Shown: positions 23,570-35,504, counted from the first letter of the stretch. The stretch is 64,000 nt of DNA from Cristatella mucedo (GCA_009760855.2 WPIO01000103.1:1256001-1320000); one strand, 5' to 3'. The notes: generated by a model not told the origin, from the letters alone. Numbers and translations are program-made.

Positions 23570-23572
23570 TTA
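21898..23572 (+). mobile_element. LINE family A, best RT core in window
   Basis: A 5'-truncated CR1/L2-like element. The longest intact stretch (22123-22626) reads the RT core: [17 protein letters not shown] (motif A), [14 protein letters not shown], and FYADDTQLYLCF with the YADD catalytic pair, then WMAANFLKLNEDKTNLLVM followed by a TGA where sister copies have Gly (VMGKPS). Frameshifts follow at about 22920. The 3' end is (ATT)n at 23540-23570. The element is dead but diagnostic for the family. Confidence 0.88.
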
Positions 23573-23954
23573 ATCACGCATGGTCTTACCAACCAGTTGC
23601 CGTGAGCGTCTGCTTGTGTGCGTTTGCATGCTTGTCTAAGCAAGATTCCTTGCTTGTCATTGCCTTCGTCTATAGCTTCTCGTTCAGAGAGTTGGAAAGT
23701 ACCTGTGTTTAGATTCGGTTCTTTTAGGTTTCTATACAAAAGGCCTGTTACTAATATTTTGGTTAGCCCATCAATCCAATGGTATGTACTGTTTTGACGG
23801 TGGGCTGTTGACTGTCACTTAAGTCTGCTGACAGTCAGGTTCTGATCCTGTTAGCACGGTCGCTACATATGGTGGCCACTCCTGTTGTATTAGTTTCTGA
23901 TTTCTGTATTTGTTTAGGATGTGTCGGTATGTCTTTTTGTTGTCTCTCTGTCTG

Positions 23955-24070
23955 GTGTGTGTGTGTGTGTGTGTGTGTGTGTCTGAGTGTGTGTGTGTAT
24001 GCATGTGTACCCACCCACATTTGTGTGGATGTGCATTAGCATGCGTTTGTGTGTGTTTGTGTACGCACAT
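23955..24070. repeat. (GT)n microsatellite
   Basis: A perfect (TG) run of about 21 units followed by imperfect TGTG/TGCATG repeats. Confidence 0.85.
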
Positions 24071-24303
24071 TCGTGTGCATGCATGTGACCTCCCACACAA
24101 ATGCCCTTACACATGCGAAAACTGTACATTTGCACCCACAGACATGCAGCCACACAAACATGCCCAAACAAACTCATACACTCATATAAACACAGGGACC
24201 ATCTGATGGATGTTCATGGATGTTCATCATTGCACGCATCTTTTGTTGTTATTTTCTATATCTCACTCTTTGACATTCCCTTTTTTCACTTGATTTCTCT
24301 ATA

Positions 24304-24513
<210 letters not shown>

Positions 24514-24539
24514 GCTTCCACTGTCAAACTCCTGCACGG

Positions 24540-24945
24540 ATAAAAGCGCCCTAGTAGGAGAACTTACTCTTTCTACCAACTTCACAGAGTATGAAAATGA
24601 AACACATTAACTGATTAGTGATAAAAGATGTCCGCAATTTGTGCTTGCCTCCGAGTACGAAGAAAAACAACATGGGCAAATGTTGTGAGGAATATGTAAG
24701 GTTTTTATAGTTTGTTTTTAATGGAACCAGAGGAACGGGGGGGGGCTGTACTGAAGGGCAGTTTGGGCAGTGCGTAGTTCAGATAGCTTAGCCGGAGCAA
24801 GAGAATGGAGTGACCTAAAACTGAATGAAAAACCGTGACGTCGACTTGCTTCTCAATGGAGAGCCAAAGGAAAGGAGTGGTTTAATATGTAACTGTGACG
24901 TTCACAACAAGCTAAGTCTAACTGCAGAGTTCTCTTTCCCCTGTC
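24540..24945 (-). mobile_element. LINE family A-like, highly decayed
   Basis: Reverse-complement pieces of the LINE terminus (aaaagcgccctagtagg.. gagaacttactctttct) and of the C-terminal coding region (ggagcaagagaatgg.. gacctaaaa) in the right order. Confidence 0.5.
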
Positions 24946-25605
24946 TTGTGATGTAGTATAATACTTAGCGACTAACATTACTCGCCAACCAGTAATTGCG
25001 ACATGAGTATGAAACAATTTTTACAATTCTGTTCGCAATTTTTGTCTTTGTGAGCATGCAGTGAGTACCGTGCTAAAAGGAGTCGTGTCTGCTATCATAT
25101 TCTGAATCAATCATTCAGACATTTTTCTCTGTAGTGCCAGAAGACACTTTACATTGAAGTTTAACGTCTTATCAATGCCTCGGAAACGAGAATTGGTGAC
25201 GTTATTGCAGTTTTTCTTGGAGCACTGGCATCAGAGCGTATCTGAAGTGCTGACCTTGCCTAGAAGGTAGAAGCAATTAACTAAGCTTGGTCAGTCAATT
25301 CCTGTGGTGGCCTGTCGCACTGTGGCATGTGCTGCTTGTATATGTTGACATGAAGAGTAAGCTGCTTCCGCAACATATAAGTGTATGTATATCGGTGGAG
25401 CTGCATCATCGGTGTTGCCCGGTGTCGGCACTCCTTTGTGCCCATTGCTCCCTCCTCCTTCTCCTCCCCCCATTGTGCCTCAACTCCTCATTTCGCGCAC
25501 GAGCTCTTGCCGTTTGTAAGGACCTGGTATTTGATTAAAGAAATTGATAATAACTTATTTATATATTGCACTCAGAAAACTGTTGTCTGTCTGGGTCTTT
25601 TTCAG

Positions 25606-25709
25606 ATGCCACAGAGCACGAGTCCACTAAGTTAGTCACTAAAGACGAGCATCTTAGTCGTGGGCCAAACCTGAGCACCATTCTTCTGCTCTTACGCTTA
25701 GCCCCTTAA
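25606..25709 (+). CDS. Possible alternative last exon of the CARD gene
   Basis: A strong acceptor (tctgggtctttttcag) opens a frame of about 34 codons to TAA. Entered in phase 1 it would follow DDIDK in frame (ATEHESTKLV..). The peptide has no recognisable domain. It competes with the 28190 exon as the 3' end of the CARD transcript. Confidence 0.22.
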
Positions 25710-26751
25710 CTTTTATCGTGTGTGTCATGCTTGGAAAATTCAGCTACCATAGTACTATATTTTTTACTTGTTTGCTCTGAAGTTGAGTTGTTTGATAGCT
25801 GTGAAATAAATTTGTTGGCATTAATTCCGAAGGGCTGTGCACAGTGAGGGAGTCGGGATTCTCACGTTGGGGGCAAGACCTGCAAAATTTGTATGTAGGG
25901 GGTAAGACATCCAAGATTTTCATGTAGTCGTCGCTAGATCCACAATTAGTGAGAAATGTATAGTGCAAAATCGTAGTGCTTATTCGACACGAATTCGGTG
26001 GTTGCCCATCGAGTGGAAAAGAACATAGGACATAATTTCATCATAGGTGCCACGGGAGCCGGTAGGACTAGGGGGCGCCCCGCGTCGATGTCCTTCAGTA
26101 GGGAGAGGGGTCAAATGCCCCCTGCTGCTGGCTTTGCATAACTGTCAGATCGGTAAATTGTTTTTGAATGTGCTTGTGAATTTCCTCATGCTTTTGGTAA
26201 ATTGTATCTCTTTGATTATTGAATTAATTTTTCTATGTACTGCCGCGAAAGTTATTGAAGTCCCTGCCCACTTTTTAGTCGTGCACAGGTAAGCACCTAA
26301 TGCGCACGACAAAATTCCACCGGTGAATATGCACAAGATTATCGCTATTGCCCTTAGTCACATCGTGCACAGCTTCAGATCACACCTACACGCGAGAGAC
26401 CATTGTTGGACTGACGCAAAGGCTGTGAGGAACAGCTGGGGTTTTAGCTGCGATGACGTGATGTCAGTCCATAGTGAGTGCTGTGGAAGCACGATTGCTT
26501 AAGTCTTGCTATTTAAGGAATTTGAAATAAATTAAGGCCACCAATCGACCGAAGTCAAAAGAGTTGGTGGTGCAATCGTTGGCCTGATGCACCTTCACCT
26601 GCTGCACATGCACACGTGCAACAGATGTGAAACTAATTAGGACTGGTTGTCCACAGCAAGACAGTGAGGACGGCTTAATTTGAGTGCCAGAAATTAATGC
26701 TGGCTGTGCAGATGGTGATGGAAAGCCAGTGCAGTTCAGTGAAAAGTGGTC

Positions 26752-27060
26752 TAATAATAGTATTAATACATTTGTATAGAGCCCTCATAGAACTTACTCT
26801 CTTTCTAGGCACTTTAGATACGCTGTAATGGAAGCATGATCATATGGCTAGTGGTAGCATGCACAATGTCAACAAGCATAAATAACATGGTTAGAATGGA
26901 CATGCACCGGGTCAGTATGCAAATGTGGTTAGTGACAGCATGCACAGTGTCAGCATACCTAAGTACACTAAGGAAGAATCACAAGGACCCACTAAATGCT
27001 GTGATAAATATGTGCATTTTAGCTTCTTTTTAAATGTCGTCAAGTCAGGGGATTTCGTGA
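26752..27060 (-). mobile_element. LINE family A 3' end
   Basis: Reverse-complement tail and 3' UTR, including the family's gcatgcacagtgtcagc repeats. 5'-truncated. Confidence 0.7.
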
Positions 27061-27244
27061 GGTCAGAACTTCATTTTACGGTCACTCAATTTGCGAAGGT
27101 TTTGCTGTCTGCAAAGTGCGGAATAGCAGCAACACCTGCAGCAAGGGAGCTGGGAGATTTAGCATTGCTTTAGGGCAGCGATGGTTCAAAGTACAAGATT
27201 ACACTACAGCAGTAGCTACATAAGAATAGCTACAAGCGGCATAA

Positions 27245-28037
27245 AACTGGCCTATTTTCAGCTTCATAACATTGCTAATATTCGGGCTTGTTTAGATAAA
27301 GATACCACGTCTTAGTTGGTCCATGCATTCGTGACGTCCCGTCTCGACTTCTGCAACTCACTGCTTACTGGCCTACCAGCATGTGCGATCAGGCGATTGC
27401 AGCTGGTGCAAAACTCGGCAGCTAGGCTTGTCTGTCATGAGCGTCGCAGTTGCCACATTACTCCACTTCTCGCCGACCTGCACTGGCTACCAGTCAAGCA
27501 ACGGATTGACTTCAAGGTTTTGTCGCTCACTTTTAGGTCCCTTCATTCTATGGCTCCAGCCTATCTGTCAGATATACTGCCCCATCAGGCCAAGCATCGT
27601 ACCACCCGCTTTTCGGAATCCAACAGTCTAGAAATACCTCATACAAACCTTAAATCCTTTGGAGACCGTGCATTTAGTTCATATGCTCCCAAAGCCTGGA
27701 ACTCCCTCCCGACCTGCTTCAGAACATCCCCTGACCTGACCACATTTAAAAGGAACCTAAAAACACCTATTTAGGACAGCATTTAGTGGGTCCCTGTGAT
27801 TTTTCCTTCACGTCCTTATGCGTGCTGACACTGCATGCTGCCACTAACCACATTTGCATGCTGACCCTGTGCATGTCACCCCTAACCATATTACTCATTT
27901 CGTTTGTTTTTTCAAGCGTGATTTTACTTACCATTCAATTGCATTTCACTTTACAGCAAATGTAAAGCGCCTAGAGAGAGATTAAGTTCTCTGAGGGCGC
28001 TTTATCAAGTGAATTATTATTATTATTATTATTACTT
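27245..28037 (+). mobile_element. LINE family A 3' part
   Basis: An open frame at 27316-27774 reads [20 protein letters not shown].. [20 protein letters not shown].. [16 protein letters not shown]. The 3' UTR and (ATT)n end at 28014-28034. It inserted less than 160 bases upstream of the likely last CARD-gene exon. Very similar to the copy at 62515-63545. Confidence 0.85.
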
Positions 28038-28189
28038 AATCAGTGCGGCGAGTAGAGGGCAGGGCAGCTGACCTTCTGATCCGGTCAGAGGTCAGGCGCC
28101 TGGCCACCCTAAGCCAGCAGCAGTACCAGCGAATCAGCAGTGCTTACATATCTCGCTGGCGGCCATCGTGCTGGCTCCTCTCCCCTCAG

Positions 28190-28374
28190 GGCATTTTGGC
28201 GAGCGGGCGCTGCTGCAGCTCAGCTCTCCCGTGGAGCCTGCCGACGTCTCGGAGTCTGCCAGAGCTGCCGCCAAAGCGCACATGCCTCAAGGCGTCGCAG
28301 CGCCAGCCTTCCCCTACTGGCCAAGCAGCTGGTCGGGGGCCGTCGGCGCTGCCTGTCGCGCGTTCCTTGTGTAA
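28190..28374 (+). CDS. Likely last exon of the tandem-CARD gene
   Basis: A strong polypyrimidine acceptor (ggctcctctcccctcag) starts a GC-rich frame entered in phase 1, exactly as exon 18740-18914 requires. It runs 60 codons to TAA (followed by TAG). It starts HFGERALLQLSS, continues VEPADVSESARAAAKAHMPQ and ends in a hydrophobic GAVGAACRAFLV. AATAAA lies at 28482-28487. I do not recognise the domain. Linkage to the CARD exons rests on phase, strand and the absence of another terminal exon with equal support. Confidence 0.55.
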
Positions 28375-28481
28375 TAGGTCAGACTACACACCACCCCGGA
28401 ATATAGCCGAGGCTAAAACTTTCTAGGCCACTTTATATTCCAGTGTTAAAATGACCTAGGCCACTGTATACCCGGGTGTAA

Positions 28482-28487
28482 AATAAA
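28482..28487 (+). terminator. Candidate polyadenylation signal AATAAA
   Basis: Located about 108 bases after the TAA of the exon at 28190-28374 and just before a LINE insertion. Confidence 0.45.
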
Positions 28488-28489
28488 CT

Positions 28490-29590
28490 AGTAATAATAA
28501 TGATTATTATAATGCACTTGATGAAGCACCCTCAGAGAACTCAATCTCTTTCTAGGCACTTTATATTTGTTGCAAAGGAAAACGCCACTGAATGGTGAGT
28601 AATATCATGCTTGATAAACAACATGATCAACATGGTTAGTGTGAAATGCACAGGGTCAGCATGCAAATGTGGTTAGTGGCAGCATGCACAGTGTCAGCAC
28701 GCATAAGCACGTGAAGGACGAATCACAGGGACCCACTAAATGCTGTCCTAAATAGGTGTGTTTTTAGGTTCCTTTTAAATGTGGTCAGGTCAGGGGATGT
28801 TCTGAAGCAGGTCGGGAGTGATTTCCAGGCCTTAGGAGCATACGAACTAAAGGCTCGGTCTCCAAAGGATTTGAGGTTTTTACGAGGTATTGGTAAACTG
28901 CTGGATTCCGAAAAGCGGATGGTACAATGCTTGGCCTGATGTGGGAGTAGATCTGAGAGGTAGATTGGAGCCAAAGGACGAAAGGACATTAAAGTGAGCG
29001 AAAAAACCTTGAAGTCGATCCGTTGCTTGACTGGTAGCCAGTGCAGGTTGGCGAGAAGTGGTGTGATGTGGCAACTGCGCAGCTCACAACAGACAAGACT
29101 AGCTGCAGAGTTTTGCACCAGCTGCAAGTGACTGATTGCACATGCCGGTGGGCCGGCAAGCAGAGTTACAGAAGTCAAGACGAAATGTCACAAATGCGTG
29201 GACCAACTTAGACGTGGTATCCTTATCTAAACAAGCCCGAATTTTAGCAATGTTATGTAGCTGAAAGTAGGCAGACTTGATTGTGGAGCTGATGTGGTCG
29301 TCTACCGAAAGGTCACTTTGGAACATGACATACATCTAGATTTCGAGCTGATTCAACAGGAGATATGCTGGCAGAGCCAATTTTGAGCGTCAGCCTTTCC
29401 AATTTCTGAATCACACTGGGTGTGCCATAACTAGTAAGTTAGTTTTATCATCGTTTAGTTTTAGAAAATTTGCTGCCATCCATGTGGAGATGTCATCAAA
29501 ACCGTGAGTTGTGAGAGTGAGCAAGTGAGTTGAGAGAATTCGAGGTGCTCGAAGGCTGGGGTGGATCAAGGCAAAGGTACTTCCGGATCC
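28490..29590 (-). mobile_element. LINE family A 3' part
   Basis: The tail is at 28490-28560. The coding on - includes [32 protein letters not shown] and [16 protein letters not shown], then up to WMAANFLKLNDDKTNLLVM near 29490-29440. It is damaged at its 5' end. Confidence 0.82.
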
Positions 29591-29659
29591 TTCTGCAGAG
29601 CCTCTCCTCCACACGCGAAGGAACTAATCATACAATGCTAAAACGGGTCGATCCTACCT

Positions 29660-30738
29660 CAGTTGAACCATTGCTTGGATCATTTCTATCCCTCCAGCAC
29701 GTCGAATTCTCTCAACTCTCTTTCTGTATGTATTGACAACATTCGCACATGGATGGCAGCAAACTTTCTTAAATTGAATGATGATAAAACCAACTTACTA
29801 GTTATGAGCAAACCAAGTGTTATTCAGAAATAATAAATTTTAACGCTCACAATTGGCTCTGCCAGCATGCGTCCTGTTGAATCTGTACGAAATCTAGGCG
29901 TCATGTTCCAAAATGACTTTTCATTAGACGACCAGATTAGCTCAGCAGTTACGTCTGCCTATTTTCAGCTGCATAAAATTGCTAAAATTCGGGCTTGCTT
30001 AGACAGGGTACTACATCCAAATTGGTCCTTGCATTTTTGATATAGAATAGAATGAAGGGACATCCCGTCTCGAATACTGCTTACTGCTTGCTGGTCTACC
30101 GGCCATTGCAATCAGGCGCTTGCAGCTGGTGCAAAACTCTGCAGCTAGTCTGCCGTGAGCGTCGCTGTTGCCAGATCTCAACACTTCTCGCCGACCTGCA
30201 CTGGCTCCCAATCAAGCAACGCATCGACTTCAAGGTTCTGTCACTGACTTTTAAATCCCTACATTATTTGGCTCCAGCCTACCTATCACATCTACTACCC
30301 CACCAAGTTAAGCATCGTGCTACCTGCTTTTCGGGATGTAATCGTTTACCTATACCTCGTATGAACGTCAAATCCATTGGAGACCGTGCCTTTAGGTCGT
30401 ATGCTCCCAAAACCTGGAACTCACTTCCTACTTGCATTACGACATCCGCTGACTTGACCACATTTAAAAAACTAAAAGCACATCTATTTATCACAGCATT
30501 TGGTGGGTCCATCTGATTCGTCCTTTATGTGCCTATGCGTGCTGACACTGTGCATGCTGCCAATAACCACACTTGCATGCTGACCATATGCATCGCAACT
30601 TTAACCATTTTATGCTTGTTGTAATTGAGTATGCTACTACTAGCCATTCGATCGTGCTTTCTTTGCAACAAATGTAAAATTCCTAGAAAGCAATACGTAT
30701 TCTGAGAGCGCTATATCACATTATTATTGTTATTATTA
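29660..30738 (+). mobile_element. LINE family A 3' part
   Basis: Starts around the serine-rich segment after YADD, includes 'NFLKLNDDKTNLLVMSKPS' and [20 protein letters not shown], and ends with a decayed tail. It lies head-to-head with 28490-29590, both truncated within about 100 bases of the same consensus position. Confidence 0.78.
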
Positions 30739-30739
30739 C

Positions 30740-31098
30740 CTCAGTGAGAGATGTCCGAGTGCGATGAAAACGGTTGTTGGTCATCTAGGGAGCGCTTAAA
30801 GTCAGGGATACCTCAGGGTTTGGTCTTTGGCCCTTTCTTTTCACTGTCTACACTCTCTCTCTCCTTCTTTCTTTCTCTCTTTCTCGCTCTTTGTAGCCAA
30901 TGGAATCGCTAAGTGCAATCTTGGCTGTCATTTCTCTGCAGATAGTATATAGCTCTACCAATCCTTAGACGATTCTAGACACGTCGTTTGACGATCCACG
31001 CCTCGCTCCTCCTGTGACTCACCTGTGATTCCCTTACTGCCTCTCCTGCGTAACACCCACATGGTCTTTATGACTTTGTGGAGTTACTGACGGAGATA

Positions 31099-31131
<33 letters not shown>

Positions 31132-31155
31132 ACACACACAAACACACACACACAC

Positions 31156-31218
<63 letters not shown>

Positions 31219-31380
31219 TACTGCCTGTATCGACGATATTAGCGTTTGGATAGCTACTAACTTCCTAACCAGTTTCCTAATTAGCCTAGCGATAACAAGA
31301 CCAACCTGATAATTATGGGCAAACCTAGTCTTACCCAGAAGACCTAATCCTCAAGATTAGTTAAGCTAGCACGACTCTCA
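30740..31380 (+). mobile_element. LINE family C / B composite debris with (CA)n
   Basis: KSGIPQGLVFGPFLFTVYTL at 30800-30860 is a diverged RT motif. A family B terminus (cccacatggtctttatgact) at 31050-31090 runs into a CA microsatellite. Then '[11 protein letters not shown]' and 'IIMGKPSL' resume the RT sequence. Confidence 0.55.
31097..31216. repeat. (CA)n microsatellite
   Basis: About 120 bp, with a small ACCCC interruption near 31154; it replaces the usual pentamer tail of a family B LINE end. Confidence 0.9.
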
Positions 31381-31870
31381 TAGCTTTCTCTTCCGGACAC
31401 GTGCTCTTGCACTAGCCGCTCCTCAGCATCTGCTCATCTCGCTGTCCCTTGCTCTGAATTGAAGTCTTGGCGTTTGAGCCTTTAGCTCAGTTGCACCGAA
31501 AGGGTGGAACTCGCTTCCGGCTATAGTCAGTATCTGCAATGACGTGCATCTTTTTAAGTTTTAGCTAAAGAAGCATTTACCTTCGCCCACGCTTAATTGT
31601 ATGTTTTCTATGGTGTGCTTTCCAGTGCTTAGATGTGCAGCTCCAGTGCATTCAACTAGTCAAGAGTTCTTAATAACGGGTGACCATGAGTGCCTTCAGA
31701 TTTGATATAGCATACCAGCCTAAGCATGATACTCTTTTGCTTTTACGTGCGCGACACCGTGCATGTCACTAACTCTTGATAGTTTATATTCTTTCAGCGA
31801 GTTTTATTAAAGTTTCTGGATAGAGCTTAACTTCCCCTAGCGTGCTTTACAGGTGACGTAAATATTACTG
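31381..31870 (+). mobile_element. LINE family C, C-terminal part and 3' end
   Basis: Decayed coding 'LKSWRLSL.. CTERVELASG' aligns with [20 protein letters not shown] of intact copies, followed by a 3' UTR-like region with gtgcatgtcactaactc. Confidence 0.45.
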
Positions 31871-33617
31871 TTGTTATAATAATATTGCACTTGTTGTTGT
31901 TAAAGCAGGAGAGCTTAGCGTGCAGTCATTCTTAAGCCTGTGGTGTTCTCGACCACTGAGACAATGTTTATACGAATCATTGCATTATTTAAAATAATAG
32001 GGAGGATCGTTCACCTATGCCTGAGTTTAAAATGTATCACAACTCTTAAAAATGTTTGCAATATATCGCAGCAAGCAATATCAGTTCCTGATGTAAATAA
32101 TCAAAATTTCTGCTTTCGCGTGTTGATCACTAAAAAATCAACGGGTTTATCAGGCTTAAGTAAACTGCACGAAACCGGTCATTCCTGACCTTGACCTTGA
32201 TATTTCACCTGGAGCCCTGGTTCATTACCCCTTAGCAAATTCTTGGCTGCGTCCCTGCTACTGGGATTTCCATCATGTCGGCGGCTACGAGATGCTGAAT
32301 AAAACATAGGCTTGCTAGTGAGTATTGCGGCCAAGGTTAAATTCGGGCATGAGTAATTGCATTTTTCTAAGCGATAATAATAATTTCCTTTTAAATTCTT
32401 TTAAAATTTTAAATAACCCTACTATAAAATATGCATGGGCTTTATCAGCTCCAATTTATAAAACTAGGCACTTCAGCTGTTTTGAACGGTTATCGACAGA
32501 ACACTAGCTAACAGTGCGGCGACCCAACACGCTAGCTGCTGCGGAGTGACTAACACTGCATAAAAATTGACTATCCCAAAATATCGAGAGAAAGGGAGAG
32601 GAGTATTCAGTCTTTTGAACGCGTCTCTCCAAGAATAGCTTATCTTGCTTCCCACCCGTTTCTCCAGTAAAACTTTCACGGTCAATTGTCAACGCAAAGT
32701 TGAATATTTCTCCTGGCGCAGAGCCGCTGTGGAGTGTTGGCGGAGTAGCGCTCGATCGTTGAAACGAGTCCGAATCAGTGGAGAACTACTTGAAATTCGC
32801 TTGGGCCTTTAAAGGCCTTGGCGTTCCATCTTAATTCACCATTTTGTCACTTCAGTCAAATGTAGAAGTGGGCTTAATGTATTTTACCTTCAAGATAGCT
32901 ACTTCATAAAATGGGGGCGTTCGAATGCGATCCTGAGCTGGCATTGACTTTCCGGCGTTAGATCGAGCCGGTTCGGACTTTAAAGAACAAGCGGCGTGTC
33001 GTCCCAACGTCGTCTCGGGGAGGCGAACCCTAAGCTTTCTACGCCAAAGACTGACCTCCAGGCCACTCTACGGTGTCGAGAGACACGCGCTACTTAAGAA
33101 ACCTTCTCAGCCACTCTCAAGATCTGCTGCCATTTAAAATTGTATGTTAATTTCTGGTAGCGCACGCCAGAGGCTCGCCTCGCATCGACGTGCGCGAGAG
33201 CGTGTCCGCTTCGAACTAGTGCACGTCAGCGCCAAAATGGCGACCGCCGCTTTTCAGCTAAGCAAGCGAACGTGCTCGCGAGTTCGAGCTGGCGCGCGCG
33301 CGCGCCAGCCCTTCCGCTCTGTCGGGAACAAAAGAGTGCCCTTAGTGAGGCGGCGCGAGCGCGCACGCTAACAACGAGCGGCCGTCGCGCGCACCATCCG
33401 AGCCCGCGCCGATTCTCGCGCTCGAAGCCAGTTGGCTGCGACGGCCCGTCGACTCGTGCGGCCTCGGCGGTTCTAGCAGCGCAGCCCGCGGACGCCCCGC
33501 AGTCCGCGCGAAATACTAGGCAGGCGCTCTCTTTCGCGCGCGCGGGCGCGTGCGCGCGAGCGCAGGCCTCCTCGTTGAGGCCACGTGGGGGTGCTGCGAG
33601 CTGGAGATTCGCCGCGC
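31871..33617. other. No gene seen; CpG-rich from about 33.13 kb
   Basis: AT-rich up to 33.1 kb, with no exon or named repeat, then an abrupt change to GC/CpG-rich sequence. Long overlapping ORFs in 33.1-33.6 kb on both strands look like base-composition artefacts. The last part is the probable 3' UTR of the - strand gene. Confidence 0.4.
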
Positions 33618-33805
33618 CTACCCGTCGGCGGGCGGGCGCAGGAGCAGCACAGCCGCAAGGAGCGGCGCGAGCAGCGAGGCCTGCGGCAATGGCTGCGTTC
33701 CGACGCCGCCATTTGCGTCCGGCTGGAAGTTGCTGAAGGTGATATTCAGCGGCGCGGCCAGGTTGCCCGGATATTCGTTGCTATCGCGGTTGAAGCACCA
33801 GTTGT
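33618..33805 (-). CDS. Paralogue 1, exon 5: C-terminal Cys and GPI signal
   Basis: Acceptor ccgcgccgttgcag, entered in phase 1 (G+AC gives Asp), to TAG at 33620-33618. It contains NWCFNRDSNEYPGN, a sequon NIT, the GG-containing spacer PDANGGVG, and the terminal ASLLAPLLAAVLLLRPPADG. The equivalent exon of the + paralogue also begins Asp-x-Trp-Cys. Confidence 0.72.
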
Positions 33806-33958
33806 CTGCAACGGCGCGGAAAGCGACAGCTGGCGCCGCCGGTTCTATCGCGCGCGCGAGAGCAAGGGCGCGCGACGGCGGCGCCGCCGTCGCGCGCCCG
33901 GGGCCGTCGCTGCGTCCTCGACTCGCGGCGGCGGCGGACGCCGCTGGCTGGCGCTCAC

Positions 33959-34106
33959 CGTCGGTCTCGTTGCTCACGACGAAGCGATACCAAAAGTTTA
34001 CGTCCGCCTCGTTGGAGAGCCCCTGCGAGTTCAGGTAGAACTCGAAGTACGTGCAGTTGTCGGCCAAGGCGGGATAATTCTGGCACGCTCGCAAGTAGCC
34101 GGCACC
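33959..34106 (-). CDS. Paralogue 1, exon 4: conserved core
   Basis: 148 nt, the same length as exon 4 of the other paralogue. By eye 28 of 49 residues are identical, including AC.. then NEADV.FWYRFV.SN. Acceptor gttcgtag; donor GACG|gtgagc. Confidence 0.8.
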
Positions 34107-34562
34107 CTACGAACGTCGGCGCCGCGAGCCCGCCATTGCGGTACGTTCCCTCGGCGCGCCGCGAAGCGCCTCGCCTGGCGCTCCGCGGGACGCGTCGCGG
34201 GCGCAACCGAGTCCAGCGGCTCGCCGGTTTCGGCAAACGGGCGACGCCGGGCGGTCGCTCGTCGTCGTCGGCCGGGGCGTCGCCGCTAAAGAGCGCGATC
34301 TTCGCCGACCCGAGCGCGCGAGCGTCGCGCCGGCGCGTTGCTCGTAGCGCTTACTCACGTCGCACGTAGCAGTCATCGCCGAATCACGAAGGCTAAAAAG
34401 CGAGCAGCGCGTGCGCAGAGCTGGCGCGGGTTTCGGCGACGTCTGAGCTCTCGTCCAGTCACCAGACGAAGAGCAGACGGAGCGCCAGCCAGCAGCTTAC
34501 AGGCGCGCCCGCTCTTCTCGCGGCGGCGGCGGCTGAGAGCGCCAGCCGATTGGCGCGCTCTC

Positions 34563-34563
34563 A

Positions 34564-34657
<94 letters not shown>
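34563..34657. repeat. (CCG)n trinucleotide repeat, about 31 units
   Basis: Lies in the intron between exons 3 and 4 of the - strand gene. The predicted poly-Arg and poly-Gly ORFs over it are artefacts. Confidence 0.95.
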
Positions 34658-34761
34658 GCGACCGCAGCGTCGACTCGCTGAGGAGCGCGCCCGCTCACCA
34701 GAGACTCGTCCGCGGACTGGTTTCGACCTAAACGGGAAGAAGAGCCCATGGCGCGTTTATA

Positions 34762-34845
34762 TTAATAACAATAATAATAATAATAATATTTGTGTAGCAC
34801 CCGAAGAGAACTTGGTCTCTTTCTACGCACTTGCATGCTAAAAAT
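34762..34845 (-). mobile_element. LINE family A-like tail
   Basis: (AAT)n followed on + by 'gtgtagcacccgaagagaac' and 'ggtctctttctacgcac'; a terminus-only insertion in the intron, about 60 bases from exon 3. Confidence 0.65.
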
Positions 34846-34905
34846 TCCAGCCGGTCGTGTGCGCGATCGTCGTCTCAACGCGGCCGCCATACACGCGCGA
34901 CATAC

Positions 34906-35044
34906 CATGACCTCCACCGAACGTCCTTGCCCGGTACTGCAGACTCGAATGCACGGGTTTGGAACGGTAGGCGAGTTATAGAGCACCCTGCCGATAACGT
35001 AGCCTAGCGGCCGGCTGCCGGTGGAGGTAATTGCGCTGTAGTTC
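34906..35044 (-). CDS. Paralogue 1, exon 3
   Basis: 139 nt, acceptor ..aatttttag, donor GTCATG|gtatgt, phase 2 in and 0 out. It reads NYSAITSTGSRPLGYVIGRV then LYNS..P.PCIRVCSTG. About 30 of 45 aligned residues are identical to exon 3 of the + paralogue, with both cysteines kept (PC.R.C). Confidence 0.8.
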
Positions 35045-35168
35045 CTAAAAATTAAAGACGGGGGAATGAGCAGCCATCTACACGCTTTTGAGTGATCTTT
35101 CCGTTTCCTCTAGGCTAATTTAGCTGGCCGTGGCTCTTTGCATTGCAGCCGCTTGAATCGTTTCCTAC

Positions 35169-35253
35169 CTATCGTACTGCTGCGGTGGTATCGGGTTGAA
35201 CGGTATAGCAGAAGTCGTCGTCATGTCGCACACACCGTGGCTGGACGGCAAGT
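35169..35253 (-). CDS. Paralogue 1, exon 2
   Basis: 85 nt between ..tcttttttag and GATAG|gtagga, phase 1 in and 2 out. It reads LPSSHGVCDMTTTSAI.. PPQQYD; the end QYDR and the GV-C segment align with exon 2 of the + paralogue (GVFCAC.. SPDQYDR). Short and less conserved, but both phases match. Confidence 0.7.
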
Positions 35254-35504
35254 CTAAAAAAGACGCCGCCTGCGAGCTAGCGCCTGGGAATTTTATGTGT
35301 GAAGTCAGCACGACTGCTTATCGTATAAAGAATTGCTGTTCTGACATCCGTTGGCTGAGCATGCACTGTCAAAAATTCTTTCGAACTTTAAATGCTCCAC
35401 AAATGCATTTCCATACGGTCATAGAAGTGCAATATTTTTTGGAGAAAACTCAATCAGGCTTACGCTATACCCTTTGTAATAATAATATAATAATAATATT
35501 ACTA

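Noticed and set aside
33144-34289. Several overlapping ORFs on both strands
   Set aside because: CpG-rich composition suppresses stop codons. Only the spliced - strand exons 4 and 5 match the paralogue.
34338-34841. 167-codon ORF with poly-Arg
   Set aside because: It is the translation of the CCG repeat inside an intron of the - strand gene; the opposite strand gives an equal poly-Gly ORF.
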